The notes: generated from the sequence alone by a model not told the origin. DNA of 45,783 nucleotides from JBGTNQ01 sp038212375 (GCA_038212375.1 JBBQUO010000002.1:1-45783); one strand, 5' to 3'. Shown: positions 17,035 to 23,114, numbered from the stretch's first letter. Numbers and translations are program-made.

Positions 17035-17628
17035 TTATTGAGCGTTCTTAAAATTCTCTTCGATGACTTCCCAGTTAAGGTTTGCGAGGAATGCTTCCAC
17101 ATATTTCTTCTTTTCTGAAGTAGGGTAGTCATAGACGAATGCATGTTCCCACATGTCGATACCCATGATCCATGTGAGACCGTTGAGCTGACCGAGATGC
17201 TGCTCGTCTACCCAGGCATAGACCAGTTGGTCAGTTTGTTTGTCGTAGTAGACTACTGCCCAGCCTATGCCGCGGGTTTGTGTAAGTAATTTGAAACCTT
17301 CAATCCAGTCCTTAAATGGAGCATCTTTTTCAATTACTTTCATGAGGGGAGAATTTTCTGGAAGAGGTTTTGGTCCACCGACGAGTGATGCAAAATAATG
17401 CTCGTGGTTGCGCATGCCATTAAACTCAAAACTAAATCGTCTGTGGAGTTCATTTGCAAGGTATAGATTTTTTTCTGGATCCTCGTGCATAAGCTCTGTA
17501 ATCTTGTCCATAATCATATTGGTATTTTTTACGTACCCTGAGTACAGCTTCAGATGTTCCGCGATATTTTTCGCTGATATGCCTTGTAATTCTGGAATAG
17601 CAAATATGTGTTCTTCAAATTTTTTCAT
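17035..17628 (-). CDS. sod: Superoxide dismutase, Fe/Mn type
   Basis: 197 residues from the ATG at 17628; a longer frame to 17706 would add a basic tail not found in the family. It converts superoxide to hydrogen peroxide and oxygen. Ligand motifs are visible: the first His in AEHLKLYSGYVKNTN, the second in FNGMRNHEHYF, and Asp and His in GIDMWEHAFVYDYP. GWAVVYYD sits where the family has GW.(W/V)L. No signal peptide, so it is cytoplasmic. Its stop lies 16 bases from the converging comEC stop. Metal choice (Fe, Mn or cambialistic) cannot be told from sequence. Confidence 0.92.
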   Translation of the reverse strand: MKKFEEHIFAIPELQGISAKNIAEHLKLYSGYVKNTNMIMDKITELMHEDPEKNLYLANELHRRFSFEFNGMRNHEHYFASLVGGPKPLPENSPLMKVIEKDAPFKDWIEGFKLLTQTRGIGWAVVYYDKQTDQLVYAWVDEQHLGQLNGLTWIMGIDMWEHAFVYDYPTSEKKKYVEAFLANLNWEVIEENFKNAQ

Positions 17629-17703
17629 AGGGTGTAGTAAGGTTGTATCTTTATTATTGCTATTAATACGAGCTTTCAGTATACGGGCTAGACGTAAAAA
17701 TTT

Positions 17704-17735
17704 CACCCCACCCTCTCAAAAGAGATGGTGGGGTG
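17704..17735 (-). terminator. Terminator of the small basic gene, upstream of sod
   Basis: Stem CACCCCACC / GGTGGGGTG with an inner TCTC/GAGA pair, one mismatch and an AAAA loop. Five T's follow on the minus strand. It lies just after the stop codon at 17739 of the 43-residue gene. Confidence 0.8.
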
Positions 17736-17738
17736 TGT

Positions 17739-17870
17739 TTACTTCTTTTTCTTACCTGCTCGGATCATGGTGGGTTTTTTCTTTTGGATTTCTTTCATCC
17801 CTTCAACTTGCAGAGCAAGTTTCCTGAGTCCTTCTTGGATTGTGACAATACGCTTGTAGATACTATCCAC
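17739..17870 (-). CDS. Small basic protein (43 aa), unknown
   Basis: A GTG-initiated frame encodes MDSIYKRIVTIQEGLRKLAL and onward. It ends in KKKPTMIRAGKKKK. An amphipathic helix (about 3-25) is followed by a very basic tail, so nucleic-acid or ribosome binding is possible; this is inference. The case for a real gene is a perfect AGGAGG at 17875-17880, four bases before the GTG. There is also a TATACT -10 box upstream at 17898-17903 and a strong terminator right after the stop. I do not recognise the family. Confidence 0.65.
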   Translation of the reverse strand: MDSIYKRIVTIQEGLRKLALQVEGMKEIQKKKPTMIRAGKKKK

Positions 17871-17897
17871 GCTTCCTCCTGTAAGGGGTCTTGTTCG

Positions 17898-17903
17898 AGT
17901 ATA
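17898..17903 (-). promoter_or_regulatory. -10 box for the 43-aa gene
   Basis: TATACT on the minus strand, about 27 bases before the GTG start. A weak TTTTAT lies 17 bases further upstream. Confidence 0.45.
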
Positions 17904-17916
17904 GAACACCTTGGCA

Positions 17917-17922
17917 TATAAT
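17917..17922 (+). promoter_or_regulatory. -10 box of the detached ComEC MBL gene (leaderless)
   Basis: TATAAT, then AAAAGG, then the ATG at 17929. A TTG start at 17911 would lie upstream of the transcript start and is rejected. Confidence 0.65.
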
Positions 17923-17928
17923 AAAAGG

Positions 17929-18759
17929 ATGAAATCTTTCCATGATCGCTGGAGATTCTATATTGTCAGTTTTCTTATCGTCTCTGCAACTATTATTTGG
18001 ATAGCAGCACTTCAGCATAAGCCTCGTGTAGTGGTGACCGTGTCATTCCTCGATGTGGGAGAAGGAGATGCGACTCTTATCGAAGGAATGCATGGCGAGC
18101 AGGTTCTGATTGATGGTGGTCCTGGAAGAAATACTCTTACTGCTCTTGCAAAAGCTCTTCCTTTTTTCGATCGCTCACTCGATATGGTTGTTGAAATGTT
18201 TCCAGACAAAGATAATAGTGGAGGATTACCCTATGTGCTTGATCAGTATAGTGTAGAAACTTTTATTTCTCCCAATAGACCACCACAGAATACTACTATT
18301 GATGAAGTAGATCGTATCAACATCGAGAAGCACACACGTGTTATTGAAGGAAAAGAAGGGAAGAGGTTTAATTTTCTCGATGGTTCGTATCTCAGTATTA
18401 TCTCAGCTCAGCCAGGCCAGTCTCTTATTCTCCAGTACAATTATGGTGGTACGTGCATTTTATTTATGGGAGATACTCAAAACAGAGAAGAGAGAAATTT
18501 TATTGTGCAGCACAGCAATTTCCATTGCCAAATTCTTAAAGTGGGTCATCATGGTTCAAAGAGTGCAACAAGTGATGAGCTACTCGCGCTAGTGCATCCA
18601 GAGTATGCAATATTTTCAAACTCAAAAGATAATAGGTATGAATACCCAGACAGGGAAGTCATAGACAGGCTTTCAACGTGGAAAATAGTAAGATTGGATA
18701 CTCTCGAAAAGGGAACAATCACGATTGAATTAGATGGAAAATTGGTGCAATACAAATAA
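17929..18759 (+). CDS. Membrane-anchored ComEC-type MBL domain protein with degenerate metal site
   Basis: 276 residues: one N-terminal membrane helix (about 10-29), then an MBL fold. The order VSFLDVGEGDATLIEG, VLIDGGPG, GGLPYVL, LFMGDTQN and KVGHHGSKSATSDELL matches the C-terminal domain of ComEC. The metal motif HxHxDH is replaced by FPDKDN at 91-96, so three expected His ligands are gone. HHGS is retained at 207-210. Family members normally bind Mn or Zn and are proposed to degrade the non-transported strand. Activity here is doubtful, and a structural or regulatory role is possible. It is separated from the comEC channel gene by a divergent SOD gene and has its own promoter. Confidence 0.82.
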   Translation: MKSFHDRWRFYIVSFLIVSATIIWIAALQHKPRVVVTVSFLDVGEGDATLIEGMHGEQVLIDGGPGRNTLTALAKALPFFDRSLDMVVEMFPDKDNSGGLPYVLDQYSVETFISPNRPPQNTTIDEVDRINIEKHTRVIEGKEGKRFNFLDGSYLSIISAQPGQSLILQYNYGGTCILFMGDTQNREERNFIVQHSNFHCQILKVGHHGSKSATSDELLALVHPEYAIFSNSKDNRYEYPDREVIDRLSTWKIVRLDTLEKGTITIELDGKLVQYK

Positions 18760-18770
18760 TATAAAAACAA

Positions 18771-18798
18771 CCCTCACCCGTTCTAAATCGGGTGAGGG
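18771..18798 (-). terminator. Terminator of the Cys-rich gene, overlapping its last codons
   Basis: Stem CCCTCACCCG / CGGGTGAGGG with an 8-base loop. The T-rich side is on the minus strand. The right arm encodes the last residues (LPHP) and the loop contains the TAG stop. Confidence 0.75.
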
Positions 18799-19097
18799 AG
18801 TAGAATCTCAAGGATCCTTTTGGTGATTGCGTCTCGATCGGCACATGGAAGCAAGGCTACACTAATCCTTCCTCCCGAAAATCTAACCGCTTCGATACCT
18901 GGGACACCAATAATCTCAGCAAGAAGAGGTGCTGCTGGCTTGCAACATCTCATCGAACAGAGCACGTCCTGGATGTATCCTTGGCTGTTGGCTTTCGGAT
19001 CCAGTGTGAACATGCAACACAAGAAAAAGGGCGGATTGAAGGTAAGTCCTCGCTCCCATCGAGTTACGAGAGCTTCCTCTGCAGTTACTCGCATCAT
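18783..19097 (-). CDS. Cys-rich protein of unknown function (104 aa)
   Basis: The gene begins ATGATG behind a perfect AGGAGG at 19102-19107; the second ATG (19094) has the better seven-base spacing. It has cysteines in FLCCMF, VLCSMRCCK and LLPCADRD, more than any neighbour. The C-terminal half (APLLAEIIGVPGIEAVRFSG, then RISVAL) resembles a small alpha/beta domain. The order (acidic helix, V/IPGI, beta strand) is reminiscent of the Nfu N-terminal or HMA-like folds, but I cannot assign it. Metal or redox binding is a guess. A candidate promoter lies upstream and the terminator overlaps its 3' end. Confidence 0.7.
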   Translation of the reverse strand: MMRVTAEEALVTRWERGLTFNPPFFLCCMFTLDPKANSQGYIQDVLCSMRCCKPAAPLLAEIIGVPGIEAVRFSGGRISVALLPCADRDAITKRILEILLPHPI

Positions 19098-19128
19098 GCA
19101 TCCTCCTAGAAAGAGCAGTTATGCTCGT

Positions 19129-19157
19129 ATCATCTCTCTGTTTTAGTGCGAGGTCAA
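19129..19157 (-). promoter_or_regulatory. Promoter candidate for the Cys-rich gene
   Basis: On the minus strand: TTGACC (19152-19157), 17 bases, GATGAT (19129-19134). The -35 is good and the -10 matches four of six positions. Confidence 0.45.
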
Positions 19158-19188
19158 AAAAAAGAGAGGATAACTTATATTACACAAC

Positions 19189-19212
19189 AAAAAACTCCCA
19201 AAGGAGTTTTTT
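19189..19212 (-). terminator. Terminator of rpmB
   Basis: Stem AAAAAACTCC / GGAGTTTTTT with a four-base loop, touching the rpmB stop codon. Confidence 0.85.
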
Positions 19213-19454
19213 TAGATAATTCCTGCTTTCTTGAGGGTTCGGAATGCTCCGTTTTTGTTGATGGTCTTGATGGCTTCAGTGGAGAGAGTGAGGACCATGG
19301 TCTTTTTGAGTTCAGGAATATACACCCGCTTCTTTTGGAGGTTTGGGTACTTCCTCACTTTTCCAGTGGGGTTGAATTGGGTAGCACGAGTACGGTTACT
19401 ATAACCGCCCCCCATGATTGAACCCTTTTTTGTTACTGCGCAGACTTTTGCCAT
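19212..19454 (-). CDS. rpmB: 50S ribosomal protein L28
   Basis: 80 residues. MAKVCAVTKKGSIMGGGYSN with RTRATQFNPTGKVRKYPNL is the L28 signature. L28 binds 23S rRNA near the E site of the large subunit. The N-terminal CAVTKKG lacks the paired cysteines of the zinc-type L28, so this is probably a zinc-free form. It stands alone on the minus strand with its own promoter and terminator, away from the main ribosomal cluster. Confidence 0.95.
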   Translation of the reverse strand: MAKVCAVTKKGSIMGGGYSNRTRATQFNPTGKVRKYPNLQKKRVYIPELKKTMVLTLSTEAIKTINKNGAFRTLKKAGII

Positions 19455-19462
19455 TTAATTTG

Positions 19463-19490
19463 AGAATTATGAATGAGGAACTGTGAATAA
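19463..19490. repeat. GAAT-family intergenic repeat in the rpmB leader
   Basis: GAATTATGAATGAGGAACTG and GAATAAAG resemble the units found in rnhA and between tuf and rpsJ. Confidence 0.45.
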
Positions 19491-19537
19491 AGCGAACCTT
19501 TGATTCAGAATTCATGACCCCTTCTTCTAGACCGTCC

Positions 19538-19565
19538 ATGCTACCACAGAGCACTAAATATGCAA
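19538..19565 (-). promoter_or_regulatory. Promoter of rpmB
   Basis: On the minus strand: TTGCAT (19560-19565), 16 bases ending in TGG, TAGCAT (19538-19543). It is an extended -10 promoter, giving a leader of about 75 bases. Confidence 0.6.
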
Positions 19566-19587
19566 GACTCTGAAACGCTTCAGTGTA

Positions 19588-19596
19588 TGGTACTAT
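19588..19596 (+). promoter_or_regulatory. Extended -10 promoter of the M50 protease gene (leaderless)
   Basis: TGG plus TACTAT, then TTCGCG, then the ATG at 19603. Confidence 0.65.
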
Positions 19597-19602
19597 TTCG
19601 CG

Positions 19603-20208
19603 ATGGAATTATTCTTTGAGCTCGCGGTCCTTATTATGTCAGTTGTCATCCATGAGGTTTCTCATGGATACGCTGCATATTTTCAAGGCGACCACACAGC
19701 AGAATATCAAGGTAGACTTACCCTCAATCCGTTCAAGCATCTTGACCTTGTCGGCTCAGTTATCCTTCCACTTGTCCTCGTCATAACCCATTCTCCATTT
19801 TTAGTCGGATGGGCAAAGCCAGTACCATTTAATCCCTATAATCTTCGGTTTCGAAGGTGGGGAGAAGCACTCGTTGCCATAGCAGGTCCTGTATCCAATA
19901 TCGTCATCGCGCTTATCTTCGGGCTTCTTATACGTTTTGCATCAGCGAGTCTAAGTCCTGCATTTATTCAAATATCTGTGGTTATTGTATTTACGAATCT
20001 TTTTCTGGCGATTTTTAACTTAGCTCCCGTTCCACCACTCGATGGCTCTAAGATCCTTTTTGCATTCCTTCCCAACCAAGGGGGAAGCGTAAGGATCTTC
20101 CTCGAAAAATATTCGCTTATCCTTGCATTCGCCTTTATTTTTTACCTTAGTTCGTACCTGTATCCGATCGTCCAAGCGCTTTTTACCTTTATTACAGGAC
20201 TGAGTTAG
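19603..20208 (+). CDS. Site-2 protease family (M50) membrane metalloprotease
   Basis: 201 residues. The zinc motif HEVSH is at 17-21 in the first membrane segment. The second metal motif NLAPVPPLDGSKIL has Asp147. Four or so hydrophobic helices are visible (1-20, about 50-66, about 88-112, about 120-140, about 170-195). There is no PDZ domain, so this is the short FpvB/Rv-like branch often found in minimal genomes. It cleaves substrates within the membrane; the target is unknown. The start is supported by the -10 box ending six bases upstream. Confidence 0.9.
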   Translation: MELFFELAVLIMSVVIHEVSHGYAAYFQGDHTAEYQGRLTLNPFKHLDLVGSVILPLVLVITHSPFLVGWAKPVPFNPYNLRFRRWGEALVAIAGPVSNIVIALIFGLLIRFASASLSPAFIQISVVIVFTNLFLAIFNLAPVPPLDGSKILFAFLPNQGGSVRIFLEKYSLILAFAFIFYLSSYLYPIVQALFTFITGLS

Positions 20209-20230
20209 AGCTCTGGTATCGATACTCCTA

Positions 20231-20259
20231 TTGCAAAATTCTATCGTCTGTATTAGAGT
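20231..20259 (+). promoter_or_regulatory. Promoter of the rpsL-rpsG unit
   Basis: TTGCAA (20231-20236), 17 bases, TAGAGT (20254-20259). Transcription would start near 20266, about 22 bases before rpsL. Confidence 0.5.
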
Positions 20260-20287
20260 ATCCGCACTGCATCGCAGGACTACTTTT

Positions 20288-20701
20288 ATGTCTACAATCA
20301 ACCAGCTCGTAAAGCGAAAGCGCACAATCACCCGCCGAAAGTCAAAATCGGTGGCTTTGACTCGTAGTTTCAACTCAATCAACAACCGCCCTGTATACAC
20401 AGAATCTCCATTCAAGCGAGGGGTGTGTACCAAGGTGACTACCAAGACCCCAAAGAAGCCAAACTCTGCTATCCGAAAGATCGCTCGTGTACGCCTTACC
20501 AATGGTATGGAAATCACTGCATACATTCCAGGAATGGGTCACAATCTCCAGGAGCACTCAGTGGTGGTAGTGAAAGGGGGACGAGTAAAAGACGTAGGAC
20601 TCCGTTATTCTGTTGTTCGAGGAGTGCTCGATGCTACTGGGGTAGATACCCGCCGAAAAGGCCGAAGTCAGTACGGTACCAAGCGTCCAAAGGCTAAATA
20701 A
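20288..20701 (+). CDS. rpsL: 30S ribosomal protein S12
   Basis: 137 residues starting MSTINQLVKRKR; a longer frame from 20231 would begin within the promoter. S12 lies at the decoding centre. PFKRGVCTKVTTKTPKKPNS carries the lysine linked to streptomycin sensitivity. The second decoding-site loop, GGRVKDLPGVRY in E. coli, reads GGRVKDVGLRY. One residue is missing, including the near-invariant Pro. The reading frame and flanks are otherwise perfect, so this looks like a true deletion. rpsG follows 29 bases later. Confidence 0.97.
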   Translation: MSTINQLVKRKRTITRRKSKSVALTRSFNSINNRPVYTESPFKRGVCTKVTTKTPKKPNSAIRKIARVRLTNGMEITAYIPGMGHNLQEHSVVVVKGGRVKDVGLRYSVVRGVLDATGVDTRRKGRSQYGTKRPKAK

Positions 20702-20730
20702 TCTAAGTTTTTAATACATTCAAGAAATTC

Positions 20731-21198
20731 ATGCGAAGAAAAGTTAAAAATCGAAAAGAGGTAATGCCAGACTCACAATATGAGTCTGTAAAGGTTGCAA
20801 AGATCATCAACTATGTGATGGACTCTGGAAAGAAAAATACTGCTCGCAGTATTGTCTATGGCGCACTCGATATTATCGAGAAGGAAGCAGAAGGGAAGGC
20901 AATGGAAACTCTCGAGACTGCACTGAAGAACACTGGTCCAACTATGGAAGTACGATCACGCCGAGTGGGAGGTGCTAACTATCAGATTCCTCGAGAAGTT
21001 CGCCCAGAACGTCGTCTCGCACTTTCTATTAAGTGGATTGTTGACGGTGCTCGCGGAAAGAAAGGTAAGCCAATGGCAGAGAAGCTCGCCGAAGAGCTCG
21101 TACTTGCTTCAAAGAATGAAGGTGAGGCGGTGAAGAAGAGGGAAAATACTCATAAGATGGCGGAAGCGAACAAAGCCTTTGCTCACTTTGCCTGGTAG
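20731..21198 (+). CDS. rpsG: 30S ribosomal protein S7
   Basis: 155 residues, the usual length. S7 nucleates the 30S head by binding the 3' domain of 16S rRNA and contacts E-site tRNA. Recognised by MRRK, PDSQYESVKVAKIINYVM, GPTMEVRSRRVGGANYQIP and the C-terminal ENTHKMAEANKAFAHFAW. The usual str-operon successor fusA is displaced by about 2.1 kb by an island with two membrane proteins, a zinc-ribbon gene and repeats. Confidence 0.97.
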   Translation: MRRKVKNRKEVMPDSQYESVKVAKIINYVMDSGKKNTARSIVYGALDIIEKEAEGKAMETLETALKNTGPTMEVRSRRVGGANYQIPREVRPERRLALSIKWIVDGARGKKGKPMAEKLAEELVLASKNEGEAVKKRENTHKMAEANKAFAHFAW

Positions 21199-21250
21199 TA
21201 CGCTCTGTCTTTTTCTCACATTTCTTCGTTGCACGCTCGTTTTCTCTCGC

Positions 21251-21268
21251 GCTGTACGAGTGTACAGC
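21251..21268 (+). other. Small perfect hairpin in the rpsG 3' region
   Basis: GCTGTAC / GTACAGC with loop GAGT. It is enclosed by a second complementary pair, GCACGC (21231-21236) and GCGTGC (21284-21289). The 21199-21319 stretch has no convincing gene. Confidence 0.4.
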
Positions 21269-21288
21269 TTGATCGAAAGCCTCGCGTG

Positions 21289-21299
21289 CGTCTCGAACT
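21289..21299 (+). repeat. CGTCTCGAnCT repeat, copy 1
   Basis: CGTCTCGAACT, just upstream of the rpsG terminator. It has the core only. Confidence 0.5.
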
Positions 21300-21319
21300 G
21301 CAAGAAAAATCCTATCGCT

Positions 21320-21361
21320 AAAATACCCCTCCCAGTACACTAGTACAGCTCGGGGTATTTT
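21320..21361 (+). terminator. Terminator after rpsG
   Basis: Stem AAAATACCCC / GGGGTATTTT with an inner GTAC/GTAC pair in the loop and a T run following. Confidence 0.85.
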
Positions 21362-21368
21362 TTTGTTC

Positions 21369-21415
21369 CGTCTCGAGCTTGCTTAATTTCTAGGGTTTTT
21401 GAATCATGTCTAAAA
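21369..21415 (+). repeat. CGTCTCGAnCT repeat, copy 2 (extended)
   Basis: CGTCTCGAGCTTGCTTAATT continues as TCTAGGGTTTTTGAATC. About three quarters of positions match copy 4 over about 41 bases. It directly follows a terminator. Confidence 0.6.
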
Positions 21416-21444
21416 GAAAAGTGATATTTTTTACGTTGTAATTT

Positions 21445-21882
21445 TTGAGTTGCGAGGTAATATTTATATACTCCTGTTACTTAAAGCAATTTAATACAAT
21501 TAATCATAATCAGGATCAAACAAACAAAGCTCCTCTATTGTTACGACTCGTTACAGCAGCTGCAATACCTCTTTCTGTGGTTCTAATCGCATGGGTTAGC
21601 CTTGCATTGGAGTGGAATAGTTATAGAGGTTACGGGTATGCTCCATTTAGTTTTACAGAGCAAATTCTTCGCTTGGGATTATTTGCTATGCCCTTTTTAT
21701 TAATAGTAACCCTTTTGGGTTTAAGGAAAATGAAAAGATGGGCACTCTATATTTTAACTGGTATTTCCGTGCTCGTTGCTATCCCGTTTCTGCTCTCTTT
21801 CAATATTATCTTTATGACATTGGTTGTGATACAGATATTTTTCCTGAACTATGTTTGGTCACTGAGAGGAAGAATGAGCTAA
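21445..21882 (+). CDS. Hypothetical multi-pass membrane protein (start uncertain)
   Basis: Up to 145 residues. The only possible start in the 5' part is TTG at 21445; there is no in-frame ATG before the first membrane helix and no Shine-Dalgarno. Translation could begin at another non-ATG codon. Hydrophobic helices lie near residues 33-53, 72-93, 95-113 and 115-138. The first loop, between helices 1 and 2, contains WNSYRGYGYAPFSF. The protein ends in a basic WSLRGRMS. No family recognised. The island position between S7 and EF-G and its relaxed base composition suggest a late insertion. Confidence 0.55.
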   Translation: MSCEVIFIYSCYLKQFNTINHNQDQTNKAPLLLRLVTAAAIPLSVVLIAWVSLALEWNSYRGYGYAPFSFTEQILRLGLFAMPFLLIVTLLGLRKMKRWALYILTGISVLVAIPFLLSFNIIFMTLVVIQIFFLNYVWSLRGRMS

Positions 21883-21945
21883 TATAAAGGTTTATGTGTA
21901 AAACCCTCTTACTTGAAAATGGCCAGCTCGGGCTCTTTTCTTTTG

Positions 21946-21975
21946 CGTCTCGACCTAGGCTAGCTTTGAAAGTCT
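21946..21975 (+). repeat. CGTCTCGAnCT repeat, copy 3
   Basis: CGTCTCGACCTAGGCTAGC after the T-rich stretch GGGCTCTTTTCTTTTG. Its 3' half is less like the other copies. Confidence 0.5.
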
Positions 21976-22019
21976 TTGAAATTGCAAATCCCCTGAGCTT
22001 GAATTTCAATGTAATAAGC

Positions 22020-22050
22020 AAAAAAATTTCGCACATATTGCGATTTTTTT
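22020..22050 (+). terminator. Terminator-like hairpin before the second island gene
   Basis: TCGC / GCGA plus seven A-T pairs across a two-base bulge, ending in seven T's. The T run abuts the next promoter. Confidence 0.55.
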
Positions 22051-22054
22051 GTTG

Positions 22055-22060
22055 TATAAT
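22055..22060 (+). promoter_or_regulatory. -10 box of the duplicated membrane-protein gene
   Basis: A perfect TATAAT with a predicted start near 22067. This leaves a leader of about 22 bases without Shine-Dalgarno. Confidence 0.55.
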
Positions 22061-22088
22061 TTAAATCTTAATAGTAAGACGTAATACC

Positions 22089-22529
22089 ATGAAAGCTTTA
22101 CAGAATTATGCTGCCATCTTTTTCATTATTGCAGTTTCAGTATTGTCCTTAGTGTCTATTTTTGGAATTTGGGATATTTTTAGTGGAGACGTTGTATGGA
22201 AGTCTTTTGAAACGTTAGGCTTACTTGCGATTGTGGCATCAGTCATAATTAAAGCGGGAGCTGTTATGAAAAATGGAGATAGTGACAGTTTGCCAAATCC
22301 ACTTTTTGTTAGCATTCGAAAAATATCTTTAACTACCCTTATTGTTTCTGCTTCTTTGCTGGCTCTTTTAGGAGTTTTATCTATTTGGGATGTTATCACA
22401 GACAAGGATGCACTCTATAAATCATTAGGAACCCTCGCGGTAATTGCCTTCGGAGCCGCGATAGTTAAGGTTGTTTGCGATGAAATGGATGATTCTAGCA
22501 AAAAGATACCTGTAAAAGTTAAAGGTTAA
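22089..22529 (+). CDS. Hypothetical four-helix membrane protein with internal duplication
   Basis: 146 residues. The two halves are clearly related. VLSLVSIFGIWDIFSGDVVW with KSFETLGLLAIVASVIIKAG (about residues 18-58) matches LLALLGVLSIWDVITDKDAL with YKSLGTLAVIAFGAAIVKVV (about 90-132). Each half gives two helices with an (I/L)(F/S)xIWD(I/V) motif at the start of the loop. It ends in an acidic then basic tail (DEMDDSSKKIPVKVKG). The function is unknown; the sequence shows tandem duplication of a two-helix unit. A TATAAT lies upstream and a terminator-like hairpin follows. Confidence 0.75.
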   Translation: MKALQNYAAIFFIIAVSVLSLVSIFGIWDIFSGDVVWKSFETLGLLAIVASVIIKAGAVMKNGDSDSLPNPLFVSIRKISLTTLIVSASLLALLGVLSIWDVITDKDALYKSLGTLAVIAFGAAIVKVVCDEMDDSSKKIPVKVKG

Positions 22530-22549
22530 CAGTCTTGTCATTTTTGTAT

Positions 22550-22574
22550 AAAAAAGTGCTTTGGGCTCTTTTTT
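22550..22574 (+). terminator. Terminator after the duplicated membrane protein
   Basis: AAAAAAG / CTTTTTT with GC/GC inside (one T-T mismatch), ending in a T run. Confidence 0.65.
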
Positions 22575-22575
22575 A

Positions 22576-22620
22576 CGATTCGACCTTGTCTAACTTCTGG
22601 GATTGTTGAATTCAAGTAAA
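22576..22620 (+). repeat. CGTCTCGAnCT repeat, copy 4 (extended variant)
   Basis: CGATTCGACCTTGTCTAACT continues TCTGGGATTGTTGAATTC. It is the best match to copy 2 and directly follows a terminator. Confidence 0.6.
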
Positions 22621-22622
22621 CA

Positions 22623-22647
22623 AAAAACTGCTCGACGGACAGTTTTT
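22623..22647 (+). terminator. Stem-loop AAAAACTG/CAGTTTTT
   Basis: 8-bp stem with a 9-base loop at the end of repeat copy 4. It could act as a terminator in either direction or be part of the repeat. Confidence 0.5.
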
Positions 22648-22698
22648 GTAGTTTCGTCCTTTTGGACTCATCAGTAAGAATTACATTCTTAAACTACA

Positions 22699-22716
22699 GG
22701 GGAGATTACTCTCCCC
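22699..22716 (-). terminator. Hairpin after the zinc-ribbon gene
   Basis: GGGGAGA / TCTCCCC with a four-base loop, eight bases past the minus-strand stop. There is no T tract, so termination is uncertain. Confidence 0.4.
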
Positions 22717-22723
22717 AAAGAGG

Positions 22724-23083
22724 TTAATGAAAACAACGGAATACATAGAAGGTTTTATACACGACGCCTTCATTCTCGTCGTCAAAGTAGTAGTCGCCAA
22801 CAGCTTCGGCGACAGAAACTTCGCATTCATCCCATCCGATCCGGAACCCAAGGGCAAATGATCGTGATGGGCTACGCTCTGCTTCACACGAGTCCATAGC
22901 GTACTCGCCATCTGCGTCGCAACCTCCGTAACTACCGAGGTTGTAGCCTTCCCACCATTTCGAGAGCTTGTGCCCTAGTACTGGACCAATCGGTCCAGTA
23001 AACGGACAACCATGATGGTGTCCACCATCAGGCTGTTCGTTCCTGCAGTAGTAGCATAGAAGCCTCCGGCGCGTCGCGACCAT
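22724..23083 (-). CDS. Zinc-ribbon-like acidic protein, unknown
   Basis: 119 residues. The N-terminus is basic, followed by CYYCRNEQPDGGHHHGCP (residues 10-27), a Cys/His cluster with the spacing of a small zinc ribbon. Next comes KWWEGYNLGSYGG, then SPSRSFALGFRIGWDE, two WxxGY/GF-type helical motifs. The C-terminus is acidic (YYFDDENEG) and aromatic. The ATG at 23083 is preceded by GAGGTGG three bases upstream, one of the few Shine-Dalgarno sequences in the window. That site is buried in a hairpin. Base composition is richer in CG dinucleotides than the flanks. I do not know a function; it seems to be a member of a small zinc-binding family. Confidence 0.7.
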   Translation of the reverse strand: MVATRRRLLCYYCRNEQPDGGHHHGCPFTGPIGPVLGHKLSKWWEGYNLGSYGGCDADGEYAMDSCEAERSPSRSFALGFRIGWDECEVSVAEAVGDYYFDDENEGVVYKTFYVFRCFH

Positions 23084-23087
23084 AATC

Positions 23088-23114
23088 CACCTCTCTGTAT
23101 GTACAGAGAAGGTG
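23088..23114 (-). promoter_or_regulatory. Hairpin sequestering the Shine-Dalgarno of the zinc-ribbon gene
   Basis: TCTCTGTA / TACAGAGA plus CACC / GGTG across one bulged base. On the minus-strand RNA the 3' arm contains GAGGTG, ending five bases before the start codon. A closed stem would block ribosome binding. Confidence 0.55.

Noticed and set aside
17020..17928. Programmed frameshift or recent break joining the ComEC halves
   Set aside because: A complete oppositely oriented SOD gene and a small gene lie between them, and the MBL gene has its own promoter.
18820..19146. 108-codon plus-strand frame opposite the Cys-rich gene
   Set aside because: No start signals, while the minus strand has a perfect AGGAGG, a promoter and a terminator.
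19146..19421. 91-codon plus-strand frame opposite rpmB
   Set aside because: It is antisense to L28, which is unmistakable.
21029..21340. Minus-strand frames over the end of rpsG
   Set aside because: They are mostly antisense to S7 and cross its terminator.
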